Source: an uncultured cyanobacterium
GTDB taxonomy: Bacteria; Cyanobacteriota; Cyanobacteriia; Phormidesmidales; Phormidesmidaceae
Length of the DNA: 5,724 bases
Assembly (NCBI GenBank): GCA_938029995.1
Contig: CALHGI010000120.1
Coordinates: 1 to 5,724, forward strand
Direction of reading: 5' to 3'
The position numbers were made by a program, and so were the translations under genes. The notes under the pieces are model-generated. The model made no database searches, was not told the origin of the DNA, and was given only the letters and a program-made list of their open reading frames with translations. Shown piece by piece: positions 5,277-5,724 of this stretch (positions within the stretch are counted from its first letter, which is position 1; each line of letters starts with the position of its first letter).

Positions 5277-5286
5277 AAGGGGGGAG
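5277..5286 (+). promoter_or_regulatory. Purine-rich ribosome binding site of the TPR gene
   Basis: AAGGGGGGAG ends four bases before the ATG at 5291, with AAGG ten bases and GGAG four bases from the start. It is the only clear Shine-Dalgarno-like site among the plus-strand genes here and supports this ATG. It overlaps the last base of the TGA that ends the 29-codon upstream frame. Confidence 0.65.
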
Positions 5287-5290
5287 TCCC

Positions 5291-5724
5291 ATGGCTGTCA
5301 AACGCAATCGCTGGCTGATTGGCGGGATTTTATTTATAGCGGTGCTAGCCCTGCTAGCGGCCTCACTTGGCCCCCTAATTATGGCGGCCTTTAATCAGAA
5401 TTCCGACTATGGCCAAAACAATGCGGCAACGGCGGTTGAACCCAATCAGCAGGCAGAATTAGAAGGTCGGGCCAATGGCTATGCCCTGGTGCTAGAACGG
5501 GAACCCGATAACCAGGCCGCTTTAGAAGGGCTGGTGGAAGCTCGCATTGCGTTGGGCGACTTGGAAGCGGCGGCGGAACCGTTGGCTAGGCTGGCGGAGT
5601 TAAATCCCCAGGAACCTCGGTACTCGGTACTCTTGGCCCAGACCAAACAGCAACTCAATGATTTGGAAGGCGCAGCCCAAACCTATCGCAGCATTTTGAC
5701 CGCTACCCCTGGGAATATGGATGC
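5291..5724 (+). CDS. Membrane-anchored tetratricopeptide repeat protein, N-terminal part (3' end outside window)
   Basis: The frame opens at ATG 5291 and runs off the window after 144 complete codons. Residues 1-7 are basic (MAVKRNR). Residues 8-33 form a single hydrophobic segment (WLIGGILFIAVLALLAASLG and onward), a signal anchor or uncleaved signal peptide without a lipobox cysteine. A short polar stretch (34-52) leads into helical repeats. The first helices are at 55-72; TPR-like units follow at about 73-106 (NQAALEGLVEARIALGDLEA, then AEPLARLAELNPQ) and about 107-140 (PRYSVLLAQTKQQLNDLEGA, then AQTYRSILTATP). They show the usual A/G/Y and final-Pro spacing. TPR domains are protein-interaction scaffolds; here the domain probably lies on the far side of the cytoplasmic or thylakoid membrane if the anchor is N-in. 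Its partner is unknown. The gene faces away from the minus-strand gene across a 795-base gap. Confidence 0.88.
   Translation, partial: MAVKRNRWLIGGILFIAVLALLAASLGPLIMAAFNQNSDYGQNNAATAVEPNQQAELEGRANGYALVLEREPDNQAALEGLVEARIALGDLEAAAEPLARLAELNPQEPRYSVLLAQTKQQLNDLEGAAQTYRSILTATPGNMD

Larger units (their letters stand above)
4496..5290. other. Divergent, AT-richer intergenic region without a convincing gene
   Basis: These 795 bases separate the minus-strand unknown gene from the TPR gene and should hold both promoters. The region is visibly richer in A and T than the genes on either side. It contains two short tandem duplications (4560-4581, 4613-4640), a GAAC-N4-GTTC dyad (4543-4556), inverted repeats at 4781-4787/4834-4840 and 4846-4863, and a clean hairpin at 4935-4955. 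A 29-codon frame runs from ATG 5188 to TGA 5275-5277. I found no tRNA, and no good paired -35/-10 promoter. The best fragments are TATAAG on the minus strand near 4656-4661, and CTGACA (5128-5133) with TGCTAGTCT (5149-5157) on the plus strand; neither pair is strong. The longest open frame in the first part, 4550-4750 on the plus strand, has no coding character that I can see. Confidence 0.6.

Overview
The window reads as chromosomal DNA from a GC-rich cyanobacterium. The evidence is the neighbouring pair of a long, ACT-domain phosphoglycerate dehydrogenase and a PrmA-type methyltransferase beginning MSNTWWEIQ (a serA-prmA order I associate with cyanobacteria). Further support comes from a GCGATCGC (HIP1-type) octamer, a stand-alone HcyBio/DUF39 protein, and a minus-strand protein that resembles uncharacterised cyanobacterial proteins. 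The species cannot be named from this sequence. I see no mobile element, CRISPR array, rRNA or tRNA.

Layout. Positions 1-868 hold the 3' part of serA (start lies outside the window). A 95-base gap with overlapping dyad symmetries follows, then prmA (964-1857) with a TTG start. A compact GC-rich hairpin plus a short T run starts on the last base of the prmA stop codon and looks like a real intrinsic terminator. Next are a very small two-helix membrane protein gene (1915-2082) and a 394-residue HcyBio family gene (2140-3324), all on the plus strand. A convergent gap (3325-3406) carries a hairpin and three copies of a 16-base tandem repeat, the last of which runs into the stop of the opposing gene. 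The minus-strand gene (3407-4495) encodes a 362-residue protein of unknown function: a folded core between a long acidic Pro/Glu/Ala-rich head and a basic, then acidic, tail. From 4496 to 5290 there is an AT-richer, gene-poor divergent intergenic region with short tandem duplications and several dyads. The window closes with the 5' end of a membrane-anchored TPR protein (5291 onward, no stop in the window).

How the genes relate. SerA commits 3-phosphoglycerate to serine, which feeds cysteine and one-carbon units. HcyBio proteins make homocysteine from aspartate semialdehyde in methanogens. PrmA consumes S-adenosylmethionine, whose by-product is recycled through homocysteine. The cluster therefore has a loose serine/sulfur/methyl theme, but the terminator after prmA argues against one simple operon. 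The points most worth following are the HcyBio protein without its usual partner domains, the charged-tail unknown protein, and the structured 795-base intergenic region. I do not see convincing evidence of a wholly new multi-gene system.
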